Of a stretch of DNA of 64,000 bases, positions 11,093 to 23,906 are shown piece by piece. Origin of the DNA: Armigeres subalbatus (taxonomy: Eukaryota > Arthropoda > Insecta > Diptera > Culicidae); NCBI RefSeq assembly GCF_024139115.2, contig NC_085140.1, positions 156,080,452 through 156,144,451 on the forward strand. The letters are read 5' to 3'. The position numbers were made by a program, and so were the translations under genes. Numbering within the stretch: the first letter of the stretch is position 1; each line of letters opens with the position of its first letter. Under the pieces are notes generated by a model. That model had not been told where the DNA came from and made no database searches. It saw only the letters and a program-made list of their open reading frames with translations.

Positions 11093-13516
11093 TTTTTTAA
11101 TCATTTTTTTAAACACTTAAGGATTTATGTTTTTGTATACAATATATATTACACTGAAACGTCTAATTTTTGTTTGAACGTGTTTAAACCTTGTTGTACC
11201 TGTATTTAGTTTGAGATTGAAAAGATTCCATGGCAATGTGGTACGGAAGAAGTATGGAAATGTAAAATACAATATATTCTATCCACACATTAGCACCTCT
11301 GTTGCATACAGTCTAATACTTTTCGTAAGGCAAAACAAAAATCATCTGACTGAGAGCAGCCATGCGTTGCAACATTGAACCCCGACTAGGTAGTAGCTGA
11401 CTGAGGCTAACGAATAACATTTAGCTACTTTCGCGAAACACTGGCAGACTCGGTTTTTGTTCTTCCACTTCTATACGCAAAGGTTATATACATCATGCAT
11501 TGCGCCTCTAGCAGACAGACGCACTACCACCAATTGCTGCAACTGGTCAATCAATTCGATTTCCGTTAATTTACTTCAAACGACTAACCGTTGGTGTTGC
11601 GAGGACGTTTAGGAACATCCATTTCAACTTCTTACTTTTTTTTTTTGGATATATATGGCAATATAAAAATCTGACAGTTGACTTGTGATCCAGCATTACA
11701 ACGAAAACAAATTTGTAAAAAAAAAACATGACGAACGCCCAAAATATGCATAATGGTATGAATTATTTTCATTACCCTACCATTCATTTGTGGTATTGAT
11801 TCGCATCGATTCGCATCGATCGTCAACCATCGCACAATGGTAAAATGCCAAGTGAACCATAGTTAAAAAAATATTATTAAGGTTTCTTGGTATGTCAGTT
11901 CGACTCAGCACCTAAGAATAGGAAAAGCTGTTTAAATATACTATCTCAGGGTAGTAAAAAAAAATCAAAAATAGCATCATTGTTCAAAAAATATTCCTCC
12001 CCATAGTATACCTTTTAAAAGAAAATAATCTCACGATGTTTCTTTATTTTTCAACTTGACTTGTATAAAGAAAGTATTGCAATTCTGATTTCTAATACTC
12101 AAATTGTTTCTCATAAACGTTTTGGATTCGATACACCATATTCGTCGAAAATTTTGAGACGAGAGAATCAGCCACAACACCATCGGACAGACAGACATTT
12201 GTTTAAATTGTCGGGTGAGTGGATTGATCATCACTTTGAAACACGAATAGGATTTAGAAACCGATTAAAAAGCTACACAATTAGTGTATGTACAAATATA
12301 TTAGCTGTCTCTAAAATATACTGGTAAATATATTCTATTTATTCATAATATTTGTTATGCTAAATATATACAAAAGTCAAATATAAAACCACATTAGCGT
12401 TACATGTTTATCAACAATATCTTTTTGTAAAAATCAGACTTTTTTCCACATTCCATTCATGTTTCGATCATTGTGCATTCTACATATATTCGTCTACGGG
12501 TTAAAAAGTCAAACAAAAGTTAATTGGGTATGATGTTAGACTAATTGAAACCTTTTAGCTGTCATTTCCATGTGTCTCACCATTCAGATTTTTTTTAGTT
12601 AAATTGAACCTAATTTTGAGTGACAGACTGCGACACTGCAATAACCGAAACTCAATAACTGCAAACGGAATGATGAATTGCATAACACGTGAATAACAGT
12701 ATAGATTCTGATTGCAGGAATTACTCATGAACTGATAAGCATAAAAAAATGCGAATGAAATTATCTACGTAACGTCTGTGCACGTACCGTGATTAGACAT
12801 TTCCTAATAGCTTAGACAAACATAGCTTAGGGACATACCGTGCGGGGCCGAAAACTAAACTATGATCAAATTGAAGGGATTCTTATTTGTAAATTATAAT
12901 CCTATCAGCTGCTACTAGCTTTGTAAATTAAGAAATTTATCAGCAACAAAATTCGTCTGTATTAGTGTATTACGCACATTCTGTATTACAACTTTTCAGT
13001 GCATTACATTTATTAATGCGGATCATTTACATTTGGGCTGAAAAATTCATGAAAAAAGTGCGAAATTAAAATAGCATAGCTTTGAGAAAAAATCATAATG
13101 TAATACTGTTGCCCGATATTTATTTCGAATTTGAGTCAGTTGCAAAGTTTACAGAAATCACTCTCAATAGATAACAAACAACGATAAAATAGAGGCAAAA
13201 ACTGTTCCGAATCATAGCAAGTCATGATAACAAATTTATCAAACTTGTATACAAGTGCGAAAATACAGAATCGGATAGGCAGCCCCCACAGAAAAATTGT
13301 GATTTTCGCTTTGTTTTCGCTCCTTTCGTGTTGGTTACTGCACAGCTGTGTAGAACAGGTTGAAATGCATCATCAGAGCCACTGCTCCCCGCATTTGGAG
13401 CTTTCTAAAATAAAATTCATCATGGGGTATACCATCCCGAATAAGTTCTCTATCATGACAGCTTGCGAGTTTCTCACGGTATGCTACATATCGTAGATGT
13501 ATACAGAGATGATAAG
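11093..13516. other. Mostly unannotatable AT-rich sequence
   Basis: No coding region is supported. The only item noted is a short stretch at 12834-12856 (CATACCGTGCGGGGCCGAAA) matching the terminal repeat of the element at 6564-7229, probably a fragment of another copy. Confidence 0.45.
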
Positions 13517-13910
13517 TGAGAGCACTCGGAGTATTCGAGAGACGGGTGCTTAGGACCATCTTTGGCGGTGTGCAAGAAGACGGTGTGTGGCGGCGAAGAA
13601 TGAACCATGAGCTCGCCCAACTCTACGGCGAACCAGTATCCAGAAGGTAGCTAAAGCCGGAAGGGTACGATGGGCAGGACATGTTGCAAGAATTCCGGAC
13701 AGCAACCCTGCAAAGATGGTGTTCGCTTCCGATCCGGCAGGTACGAGACGGCGTGGAACACAGCGAGCGAGATGGGCAAACCAGGTGCAAAACGACTTGA
13801 CGAGCGTGGGGCGTATCCGAGGATGGAGAGATGCGCCTCGAACCGTGTATTGTGGCGTCAAATTGTTGATTCAGTGTTATCTGTTTAGATGTAAACTAAA
13901 TAAATGAAAT
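13517..13910 (+). pseudogene. RTE-like LINE, 3'-terminal fragment with AAATAAA-type tail
   Basis: The frame contains LGVFERRVLRTIFGGVQEDG and WRRRMNHELAQLYGEP, then shifts at about 13645. The rest still matches the RTE C-terminus in DNA order (GAATTCCGGACAGCAACCC, GGCAGGTACGAGACGGCG, CAGGTGCAAAACGACTTGAC). It ends in ATAAATGAAATAA, and a TA in that tail was used by the adjacent MITE. 5'-truncated, dead copy; a different subfamily from the copy at 24926. Confidence 0.75.
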
Positions 13911-13911
13911 A

Positions 13912-14122
13912 AAGCCTGTCCACGTTAAATTTTGGACACTGAGATAATGTCCAAATGTTTTTCAGCCATTTTATCAATTTGGACGAGGATGAAAACGTGC
14001 TAAATGTATCACATAAAGCGGATGGATTCAGCTATGCGAAAATTGACATTCTCAGCGGTCTGTGAAAATTTAAAAAAATCGCGTTGGAAGATGGGTGTCC
14101 GAAATTTAACGTGGACAGGCTT
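13912..14122. mobile_element. Mariner-like MITE, TA target duplication
   Basis: Terminal inverted repeats of about 27 bp begin AAGCCTGTCCACGTTAAATT, with one mismatch between ends, and TA lies on both sides (13910-13911, 14123-14124). At 211 bp it has no transposase. The TA target and the TIR style suggest mobilisation by a Tc1/mariner-type transposase. It sits in the A-rich tail of the preceding RTE fragment. Confidence 0.85.
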
Positions 14123-14217
14123 TAAATGAAGTGAGAGACTTGCTCTTTCTCTTTAGGATTCAATCCCTGGTCAGTTGCTAACAACTAACACGGAATGGGA
14201 AGTTGTATGCATAAACT

Positions 14218-15283
14218 TGTAATTACTGGTAAGTATACCTCGAGCAACACAGAGACTCCCTGAATCAAACGGCCTCAGGGTCGGCACGCTCACCTCAAGA
14301 AACTCGCGGACAGGTAATTCTCGCACTCCAAATAGGAAAACCACAGTATTTTAACAGGACACACTTTATTCGGCTTCTGTTTTCTAACCTCTTTCCCTTC
14401 TAATCTCTCCTTCCCACTTCCTTATTCGCTAATCTAACCTTACTGGGGCCCCTACTTCCTTCCACAGTTCCACCACACCTTCCCTTCCTTTCCTGCTTCC
14501 TGTTCTTCAATGGCGGCTAATCCAGGAACGCCGGCGACTACCGATGGCGTCCCAATGTCTTTCAGGGTGGCTTGGGCGTCCGTTGTAGTTTCAGGACGGA
14601 GACGCGCACTCTCGACCTGCCAATATGGTGACGGATTGGCCTTCGGCGGATACTATGCCGGTATTGGCCGAGGACGGTACACCACGGCTTTCTTCGGGAC
14701 TCTAAACGGCGGCCTTCTGGTTTTTGTCCAAAAAACGGCGGGGTTCTGGTAATTGGAGGAATAATGCGTTCAGGTTTTGCTACTACGAGGTAACTACCGG
14801 TTACCTGATGTCCACTGCACCGACTTTTATTCCACTGTCCACTTTCTCTTTCACTATGTAACACTTTCGAAATGCTAGCTCCTAGTTTTCCAACTTCTAT
14901 CTTGGTCGACGACTTTTTTGTTAGTGAAGAGTTCTGTGGACATGGAGACGGTAATATCATGCATTGAGGTCTATGACCTCGTCCCTCGGGCAGTGACCTC
15001 ATTTCCAACCAAATGGCCACATTACGCCACCCCTTCATGGCCGTCCAAAGGGCTTTTCCTTGGTCCTCTGGTGGTGGGACACTGTACTTCAGTGGGTGGT
15101 TGGCTGCGTAGGGTGGTGGTAGAGCTCAATTTAAGGTCTAGCCTACTACAGGGAGCTGACTGGGAAAAACCTACACTGAGACACGAGTATTACCTGCATT
15201 TACAACATTTATTCCACGAAATACACTACACTAAACACGGATTTCTCGGTAATACTCTCGACATAACCTAACCAACACTTACA
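14218..15283 (-). repeat. 3' LTR of the gypsy element
   Basis: In element orientation it starts TGTAAG and ends TTACA, and it matches 22422-23490 almost throughout. A long plus-strand open frame here (14918-15271) also exists in the other LTR and is not considered a gene. Confidence 0.92.
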
Positions 15284-15294
15284 CTCTCCCCCAG
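15284..15294 (-). other. Polypurine tract
   Basis: On the minus strand CTGGGGGAGAG directly precedes the 3' LTR, the expected position and composition for the plus-strand primer. Confidence 0.7.
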
Positions 15295-16747
15295 CTCGGG
15301 TAAAAAAATATTTACAAAGTGAATATTTTTTTTTCTTCAAACCTCACTAGCTTTCACTGATCACACGTACCTCTGAACCTGCACAACACGAAAAACCAAC
15401 ATAGAGACAGTATTAACTTCTTTGACTGTAGACTGTGAAACTTTTCGCCCATGACGTACTAGATTAAAATAGAACAAATAACAGTAAAAATTGTGTGAAT
15501 TTGGATAGCATTGCGATTGAGTTACGGGGTCATAAGTTATCATTGTTGTAATTACCAACTCAACTCAGTTTCATAAACATGTGTTACTACTGACCATCAC
15601 CGTCTATGACTCCGGTCTCCAGCGTACAAATACCAAGGTTTTTAAACCTGGCAACCTCTGTGCAATTTTTACCAATTATTCACCGATTGCTTGGAAAACA
15701 CCTTAAAAAAAACTTAAATACAACATGCATAAAAAATAAAATGTAATAAAAACTAATAATAAATAAATTGGAGCATTGTATAGTAATAAATTCAAACAAA
15801 ATGTATAATGAATTATTTCATTTGTGTTGTCGGACTTTATTCTAGTACGTTCTTCGAGATAACGTTATCATTTACTCTTGTGTGCGTGATTCGGTTCTGT
15901 CAAAACTGTCAAAAAGATGTTCAATGTGGAACGGACAATATGCTGTTATCATGTGGTAAGTACGATGTGGTTTTAGCACGAAATTTTTATGATCTGCCGG
16001 CTACGAAAAACCTTAATATCGTGGGTAGTTGATTAATCTATATTGGCCAATTGATCTATCCATTGGTTTTGGTTTTTCGCTAGTTGATCATAATTGATTT
16101 CTTGCTAGAAGCTCATCCGTTGCTTCTCTATGGTGCACCACGTGGTATTGAATGGTGGGTATGAATAGTGATTACTATTGTTTTTGTGCTACAGTGACGC
16201 TGCGACAAAATGTGATCTATTTCACAAAGTAATCTTGACCTTGACTCTTTTAAATCACTTCTACTCAGTTGACTCACACGCCATCTCTATCTATAATCTC
16301 CTACACTCCGTTTCATTTTCACTCCAATTTCATTACAACCGAAAACTTGTTTGCAATATTGCATACGAGATCAACTATCGTTTATGAATGAACACTTTAA
16401 AACAAGACCTGAACTACTGTTAAAACATGCAAATTAACAAACTTTCTAAATTTACAGAAAAAAAAACATGCATTTCGACAATTACGACGACTAAATGACT
16501 ATGACGAAAATACTACTGACTACTATTGAGCAACGTTGCAACTAATTATGATCGTACACTGGACATCTCAACTGACGACATCTACGTACATATTTACTTC
16601 TACTACCCGGGATTCGACTGTCTGTCGACTTCTGGCAGGTGACAAGAAGGCTGAGTATTTCGAGATGATTTTTATCAAAATCTCTTCCTCGTTCCCTATC
16701 CAAAATTATCGACGATTAGAGCTTTAACTTTCATTCGTTTTAGGTAC
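15295..16747. other. Gypsy 3' internal region without env
   Basis: Between the integrase stop and the polypurine tract lie 1.45 kb that would hold env in an errantivirus-like element. On the coding strand no frame exceeds about 65 codons and no signal peptide plus transmembrane arrangement is visible. It is a long 3' untranslated region or a lost ORF. Confidence 0.55.
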
Positions 16748-19330
16748 CTAAGCTTTTAAATCGGCGGCGGAGAAAACGCCCAATGATTTCCCCTGTGAAT
16801 CTCCTACCTCATACGAACTGGTGCCAATTTTGCGCAGGATGACGCAAGGCGAGTATTGCGGTCCGAGCTTGGCATTAAACTGATTGCCTGCCGACGATTG
16901 GCGGAAGCTCCGCTTGAAGACTCGTTGACCCACGTCAAACGTCGGTGAGTAACGTTTATGTCGGAGATCGTAACGTCTTTTTGTATCTACGTGAGCCTTT
17001 TGGAGATGATCTTTTACCAACTCACTAATCCTTTTGCTCACTCCTCTCAACTTATCCACTCTCTGCTCTACTGATATGTCAGCGGTTTCGTGTAGCTTAT
17101 GCTCAGAACCTTTGCTGATTATTTCTGTACCGAATATAACGCAATGTGGACTGAATTTAATTGTCGAGTGGAATGTGTTATTCAACACAAATTCCATCTC
17201 AGAGATCCTGGTGTCCCAAAGCTTTTGATCTTGCTTTACATACGATCGTATCATAGCATTGATCGTTCGGTTTAGTCGTTCAGCGGGATTTGCTTGGCTT
17301 CTATGTCGCGCATTGGCCCAGTGCTGAACTTCATATCGTTCAAGTAAATTTTAAAGTCTTTCGACAAAATGTGGTCGCGTTATCGGTGATAACGATTTGC
17401 GGAGTACAGAACTTTCTGAACCACTGCTCTTCCAGTATTTTGCATAGAGATACACTAGAAATCTTTTCACAGGTGCAAGTAGGCAATACTTAGAAAACAG
17501 GTCCATGACCACTAATAAGTGAGTGTTGCCCATCTTGCTCCTGGGAAGTGATTGAATGTAATCCATGCAAATTAGCTGGAATGGTCGTGTGGCAATTCTT
17601 TGTTTCCCCATTTCGGGAGCGGTAGACACAGTCGAATGCTTATTTTCCTTGCATGATACGCATTTGGAAATGTACCTTTTTATATCGGCACTCATGTGAG
17701 GCCAATAATACCGGCGTTTGATTTTCTCGACACATTTAACAAATCCAATGTGGAGATTTTGGTCGTGTTCTTGCTTCATAATGTGGGTTCGTTTTGAAGC
17801 GGGCACACATTGTTTCCATTCGAAATGGTAGTCCAGTAGGTCGGATCTGGCCGATACAAACTTATAGAGCAGACCGTCTACTATTTTGAAGTCCATATAG
17901 TTTTCCGGATTCTCTTCTACAGCATCAAATAAATTTTTGTACCACCCGTCTTCGGGCTCCTCATCAAGCGATTCGATCGATCGGGAGAGCGCATCTGCCA
18001 CTATGTTCTCTTTTCCCTTACGATGGCGAATCTCCATGTCATACTGCTGCAGTTCGATGCTCCATCGACTCAGCCTGGAGGATGACCGCCACTTCGCTCG
18101 CATAATAAAAGTAAGGGCAGAAGAGTCCGTTACCAAAGTGAATTTGGTTCCCTCTATATAACCCCGGAACTTTTCTATGCAGCGCAGTGCAGCAAGTCCC
18201 TCCTTTTCAGCCGCATGGTAGTTTAATTCAGCTCCTTTGAGCTTCTCGGAGTGGTAAGCTATGACCTTTTCCTCTCCGTCGTGTATCTGGGTGAGCACAC
18301 CAGCGATAGCGTTGTCGCTTGCGTCCGTTTGGACCGTAAAGGGAGCATAAAATTTGGGCTGGTCATCACAGGAGCAGAGATAAGCTTCTCTTTGATGATC
18401 TGAAATGCATTTTCGGCTGCCGCGTTCCATTGCACCCTCTTTGGCTTATTTTTCAATAGGTCAGTGAGAGGTGCCGTGATTTCGCTATAGTTTGCGATGA
18501 ACCTACGGTAATAATTTATCATACCGAGGAATCGACGAAGCTGTCTTACCGATTTAGGAACCTGATATCCAAGGATCGCTTGAACGCGATCTGGATTAGG
18601 CCGCAATCCTTCTTGGGACAAAATGTACCCAAGGTACGGCAATTCTTGGCAGCAAAATTTGGATTTTTGTAAATTAATGCACAGATTGGCTTCCCTCAAA
18701 CGCTTCGCTAGGTCTTTCAATTTTTGTATGTGCTCTTCGAATGTTTGGCTCACGATTACAATATCGTCCAAATACACGAATATTGCTGGTTCAAGTGCAC
18801 CGTGGCTCAGCACACGATCCATCAATTTACTCAGCGTAGCAGGACTATTTACCAATCCAAACGGTAGCCGAGTGAATTGGAATAGCCCTCTACCTGGGAT
18901 TGAGAATGCTGTGTACCTTCTTGACCCACGACACAAAGGAATTTGTAAAAAGGCCTGGGATAGGTCAATGGTAGTAAGAAACCTAACTCTTCCCAATTGA
19001 CTCAGTATTCTGTTCTGATGTGGCAATGGGTACGCGTCCCTTTTTGTGCGTTCATTCAATTTTCTGGCATCTAAGCACAGCCTAACGTCTTCGCTATCTC
19101 TTTTCTTGACTGGAACCACAGGTAGCGCCCAGTCAGAATCTGATTCCTCTACAATACCGTCACGAATCATGTTGTCCAACGCCAGATGTATCTTCCGTTG
19201 GATCTCTGGACTCCAGGGATACGGGTTCTTCCTAATTGGATCTGCCTTCTCAAACTCTTCTTTCATCTCTATCGTGTGTTCTATTAAGCTCGTTTTTCCA
19301 AAATCGCCTGGTATCGCTACTAGAAACTCC
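16748..19330 (-). pseudogene. pol: Gypsy pol: reverse transcriptase, RNase H, integrase (frameshifted)
   Basis: The RT part (19266-18340) has LDNMIRDGIVEESDSDWALP, VRLCLDARKLNE, FTRLPFGLVNSPATLSKLMD and the catalytic FVYLDDIVIV. RNase H (about 18340-17960) has VQTDASDNAIAGVL, the AAEKEGLAAL acidic region and LVTDSSAL. Integrase has an HHCC zinc region (HIMKQEHDQNLHIGFVKC and CVSCKENKH), the first Asp in ICMDYIQ, the second in a TDNATTF stretch in a shifted frame near 17400, and the Glu near 17280. The C-terminal part (17254-16748) is open again. Frame breaks fall at short homopolymers: 19324-19326, 18349-18352, 17464-17467 and 17346-17348. Together with protease this would make cDNA and integrate it in the nucleus. 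Inactive as written. Confidence 0.9.
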
Positions 19331-20030
19331 TTTTAACCTTTTCTAATTCCTCCTTTTGACTGTCTGTTAATTCTTCCTCAATATCCAACTCATTTTGTAC
19401 ACCGTCGTCTAGTGCATCAATTGGTAGATCCTGGATTGTTGGTCTAATGCCAAACTTTTGCCAAAAGTCGTACCCAAGTACACACCGACGGTTAAGTCTC
19501 GGAGCAATTATTACCGGCAAGATTTTTGTAGTACCATTGAATGTGATTGGTATATAAGCACATCCAAGGACTTCTAAGTCATCTCCAGAGGCTGTCTGCA
19601 GAGTGACCGAAGTGGGTTCCATTTTAAGATTTAATTGTTTTATAATTCTCTTCGCACCTATCCCTAGAACAGTCCGTGCAGCTCCACTGTCAAGGAGACC
19701 AATTAGCTCAATTCCCATCATATCTATTCTTGTAAATGGCCTGGCGTCTCCACTTAGTTTGACAAGCAAAGTGGCAATCTCGTCTTGCTTTTCGGGAATG
19801 CCATCCATCCTAGAATAGCCTAACTGACGTAGAATAGCAGTTGGATCATTTGACAATTTAGACTGAGGACTTTCCGAATTTAAAAGACTGTTCTGCCTCA
19901 CTGACCAGTCTTTTTCAAGTTTTTGACTGACAGAACGGGCATTGGTGTGTGGGAAAACCGGGAAATCCACATTTTTCGCAAAAATCGTGTCTTTCCGCAG
20001 GACATTCCCGAAAACTATGTCCATCATCAT
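19320..20030 (-). pseudogene. Gypsy protease and start of pol
   Basis: This 236-codon frame contains an aspartic protease active site LLDSGAARTVLG (DSG in place of the commoner DTG), followed by GCAYIPITF and VLGYDFWQKFGI. It overlaps the nucleocapsid end of gag by about 115 bases in another frame. Its own downstream end is a stop caused by a short T run, after which RT continues one frame over. The relation to gag is +1. That could be programmed, but the shift coincides with a five-base T run on the plus strand (19920-19924), so a slippage mutation is equally likely. Confidence 0.8.
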
Positions 20031-21901
20031 GGCAATTTAAACATAAACCACGCTTGATAGGAGTGTATGCCTTAACAATCCTTTGTAACGCGCTAGTTCC
20101 GCTGGAACTGGGTTTTTGTTCATCCTGCCTTCTTTCTTGCGGTTGAAAATTTACCGGAGTTGATTTAGGTTTGGGTTGAAATTTCTGCTGAATACTAACT
20201 TCTTCTTTTCTATATTTTGTGGGTTCATATTGGTTGCCTATTTTCTTGTAATTATGGTTGTAATTCCGTCCTTGGTACCCTCCTTTGTAATTAGATTGGA
20301 ACCTATTATCTGACTCATTTCGTCCTCTGTACTGTGATTGATTAACTTCTTCTATTTCTGTTTTAGGCCTTTCAAATCGAATGTCTTTTCTAGCGTACAT
20401 TTGCCAGTTGATAGAGTCAAACTTTTTACCAAACTCTCTCATTCTAGGAATGGTAGTCACGTTTGCAGCTAACATTGCTGTTCTACAATCGATCCTGGTG
20501 TTTCGGAACAAGACGTCAAATTTCCTGTCATCATCCCACTGTCTGGACATACTACGAAAGATTCGAACCATATCTAGATAGTAGTCCTGAAATTTCTCCC
20601 GCGGACCTTGTCTTCGCGCATTGGCTAAGCGTTCGTATTGGTAATCGATATCAACAGGTAGGAACTCACTCTTCAATTCTTTAACTAGACTAGTCCATGT
20701 TCGCAATTCGTTATTACCGTTGACCTCCATAAACCACGACCTAGCTTTACGCGTAAAAAGATGATGCGCAGAAACAAACAGTTCCGCATCCGAGAAACCT
20801 TCCGACCGCGCGTTAAATTCCACTTCTTTTAGGAATTCGTTAAGTTTTCTCCCGTTGTCCATTCCATCGTACCTAACCGACCATTTATGGACTGGTAATC
20901 GATTGTTTCTTGGCCTTTCTACTTCTCTCGGATGTGCGTTCTCATTAACATCTAAATTGATGGATTGAGAATGCCTGCTTCTCTCAGATATACTCTCCAT
21001 CGAACCATATTTTGTTTTTACCCATTCATAAAAAATCATGGTCATTATTAGCTTTCTCTTCTACAACATTCTCATTTTGAACCGACCGTCTTTCCATTGG
21101 CGTACTAGAGCTTTGCTTGGCTTGTTCTATCTCGCGAGGCTTTGGAACTGCCGGAGTTTCCAAAGCTTGAATCCGCTGAATCAGCTGATTCACAATTTCC
21201 TTCAGTTTTACATTTTCCTGCGAAAGCTCTTCCATTTTTTCCTTATCGTTTGTTTCAACCGTAAATCCTACCGCGCCTGCAACTTCAGTAGTCTGCCTAT
21301 CTTCGCGTATTTGGGTATTTTCGGTGTTTTTGTTGGTATCCTCATTCGCGTTTTCTACCGTAACTGACTCCTTTCCTAAAGTTTGCTTATCTGATTGCTC
21401 ACGAATTTGTTTCAAACTATCATTTAAAATTTTCATCTCAGCCTCTCTCACTGCTGTTATTGGCGAAGTAATAGAGTAAAACGTGTTCACTAATCTAATA
21501 CATTCTCCTGCTATCATTGCTATGCTGTTCAACTCTTCTTCGGAATCCACACGTGATTTCAATCGCTGCATTCTAAACAGAACGTGTAGCAATTTAGATT
21601 TAAACTTTCTTTCTGGTGCTTTCAGCACTTTTCTACCCTCTAACACCACTTTCACTGTCTGTAGCTTCGCATCGCATTCAGTTAGTTCATTCATCGAGTC
21701 AATATCGTCGTATTTGTACTTTATGCATTCTTTATTCTCTCTTTCAGCCTTCATCTTCGTTCTCAATTTTCGTTCCAGCTTGCTGCGCGATTCATCTCTC
21801 ATGTCGATGTTACGAATGAGTAACTCATGATGAAGTTCATCATCCGCGAGGTGTGCAGCATCCAGCGAATGGTACTGCACCTGCAAATGGGCTAGCTCCA
21901 T
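19915..21901 (-). pseudogene. gag: Gypsy gag (matrix/coiled-coil, capsid, zinc knuckles), split at a T run
   Basis: Two overlapping frames. The first (21901-21026, 291 codons) is charged and helical, with a coiled-coil-like part near residues 230-250 (EELSQENVKLKEIVNQLIQR). The second (21045-19915) has a retrotransposon capsid domain (VRYDGMDNGRKLNEFLKEVE, ARSWFMEVNG, EFLPVDIDYQYERLANARRQ), a basic Gln/Arg/Tyr-rich linker, and a nucleocapsid with CLNCHDDGHSFREC (CX2CX4HX4C) followed by a second Cys/His cluster. The frames meet at a six-base A run on the plus strand (21030-21035); one base fewer would fuse them, so the intact element probably has one gag ORF. The start at 21901 lies about 500 bases inside the 5' LTR. 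Confidence 0.82.
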
Positions 21902-22400
21902 AATGCAAATTGGATAATTGAAAATACTACCTAGTTAAATGCTAAACGGTTTTGCACGTTAAAAAAATTGAAAAATTAGAAAAGAACTACCTAGTTTTAT
22001 GTTGAACGGTTTTGCACGTTAAAAAATGAAAAATTGTATATTCTAATAATTTAAAAAAATCCTAGTTTAAGAAATCGGGAATAAACCACTTTTCTTTTGT
22101 GTTTTATTGACAAAGTCCGCAATCACACACGCATGAACAAATGTGCTCTGATATTATTTAAATAATTGCCGACTTGTTTTTCAAACAATCGTTATTTTCA
22201 CTCTTTTGGACTATCAAAACTCCTCCGAATACGGTTAGAAGACGAACCAGTTAAGTCACAGATTCACTTCCTAAATACTGTCTAATGTCAACTGTTTCGT
22301 GAAGGCCTGGAAGTTTTCCCAGAGACCTCTGTAGTGACCAGCTATTTCAAGTGCGATTTTCCAAGCTGCCAACAAGAAACTGATGGTAAGTCAACTTTAT

Positions 22401-22418
22401 GCCCCACGTTGGGCGCCA
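22401..22418 (-). other. Primer binding site, tRNA-Lys type
   Basis: On the plus strand GCCCCACGTTGGGCGCCA reads like the 3' end of a eukaryotic tRNA-Lys (CUU) including CCA. On the element strand it is the complementary PBS, three bases inside the 5' LTR. The match is from memory of the Lys1,2-type PBS used by foamy viruses. Confidence 0.8.
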
Positions 22419-22421
22419 AAG

Positions 22422-23490
22422 TGTAATTACTGGTAAGTATACCTCGAGCAACACAGAGACTCCCTGAATCAAACGGCCTCAGGGTCGGCACGCTCACCTC
22501 AAGAAACTCGCGGACAGGTAATTCTCGCACTCCAAATAGGAAAACCACAGTATTTTAACAGGACACACTTTATTCGGCTTCTGTTTTCTAACCTCTTTCC
22601 CTTCTAATCTCTCCTTCCCACTTCCTTATTCGCTAATCTAACCTTACTTCGGGGCCCCTACTTCCTTCCACAGTTCCACCACACCTTCCCTTCCTTTCCT
22701 GCTTCCTGTTCTTCAATGGCGGCTAATCCAGGAACGCCGGCGACTAGCGATGGCGTCCCAATGTCTTTCGGGGTGGCTTGGGCGTCCGTTGTAGTTTCCG
22801 GGACGGAGACGCGCACTCTCGACCTGCCAATATGGTGACGGATTGGCCTTCGGCGGATACGATGCCGGTATTGGTCGAGGACGGTACACCACGGCTTTCT
22901 TCGGGACTCTAAACGGCGGCCTTCTGGTTTTTGTCCAAAAAACGGCGGGGTTCTGGTAATTGGAGGAATAATGCGTTCAGGTTTTGCTACTACGAGGTAA
23001 CTACCGGTTACCTGATGTCCACTGCACCGACTTTTATTCCACTGTCCACTTTCTCTTCCACTATGTAACACTTTCGAAATGCTAGCTCCTAGTTTTCCAA
23101 CTTCTATCTTGGTCGACGACTTTTTTGTTAGTCAAGAGTTCTGTGGACATGGAGACGGTAATATCATGCATTGAGGTCTATGACCTCGTCCCTCGGGCAG
23201 TGACCTCATTTCCAACCAAATGGCCACATTACGCCACCCCTTCATGGCCGTCCAAAGGGCTTTTCCTTGGTCCTCTGGTGGTGGGACACTGTACTTCAGT
23301 GGGTGGTTGGCTGCGTAGGGTGGTGGTAGAGCTCAATTTAAGGTCTAGCCTACTACAGGGAGCTGACTGGGAAAAACCTACACTGAGACACGAGTATTAC
23401 CTGCATTTACAACATTTATTCCACGAAATACACTACACTAAACACGGATTTCTCGGTAATACTCTCGACATAACCTAACCAACCCTTACA
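22422..23490 (-). repeat. 5' LTR of the gypsy element
   Basis: Near-identical to 14218-15283 and would hold the promoter and polyadenylation signals. It ends TTACA next to the PBS. Confidence 0.92.
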
Positions 23491-23906
23491 AACTGATGAA
23501 ACCGAGCTTTGTTTTCGGTAATTTAGCAGAAATAAGTCGAGTGCAGCATAATTCCTTCGAAATGAATGGTAAAAATGAAATCGTAAAATGATGCATGTCG
23601 CTTTTCCAGTGAAATCGGTCCTAAAGGCTTCCGATCACATACCGTAGTCGAACGATTTTGGAAAAATCCCAATAATGGCCCTCCTTAAAGACAAACGAGG
23701 GGTGAGATGCCAGCTTACGGCGAAATATGAGCGAAGAAATTTCAAGGAAACAGTGGACTAAAAGTGTAAATCATACTAGAGACGTACAGAATTGCAAAAT
23801 TGAACGGCAACTAGATAAGTGAGCCTTATTCTGCCAAGTAACGAAAACTTGAATTGGCACAAAAGGCTCGGCAAGCTCTATTTCATAAGGCAAAAAAAAC
23901 ATAGTA

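Larger units (their letters stand above)
14218..23490 (-). mobile_element. Full-length Ty3/gypsy LTR retrotransposon
   Basis: A 9.27-kb element on the minus strand with LTRs at both ends (22422-23490 is the 5' LTR, 14218-15283 the 3' LTR). AACT is duplicated directly outside (14214-14217 and 23491-23494). Order 5' to 3': LTR, PBS, gag, protease, RT, RNase H, integrase, about 1.46 kb without a long minus-strand frame, polypurine tract, LTR. There is no envelope-like ORF. The LTRs differ at roughly ten to fifteen positions in about 1,070, so the copy is fairly young. The gag-pol frame is broken by at least six one-base length changes, so this copy is not autonomous as assembled. Confidence 0.93.

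Noticed and set aside
14918..15271. 117-codon plus-strand frame, also at 23125-23478
   Set aside because: Lies inside both LTRs of the gypsy element on the opposite strand and has no domain; an LTR shadow.
19900..20030. Programmed +1 frameshift between gag and protease of the gypsy element
   Set aside because: Possible in principle, but the shift coincides with a homopolymer like the other five breaks, so it cannot be distinguished from a one-base error.
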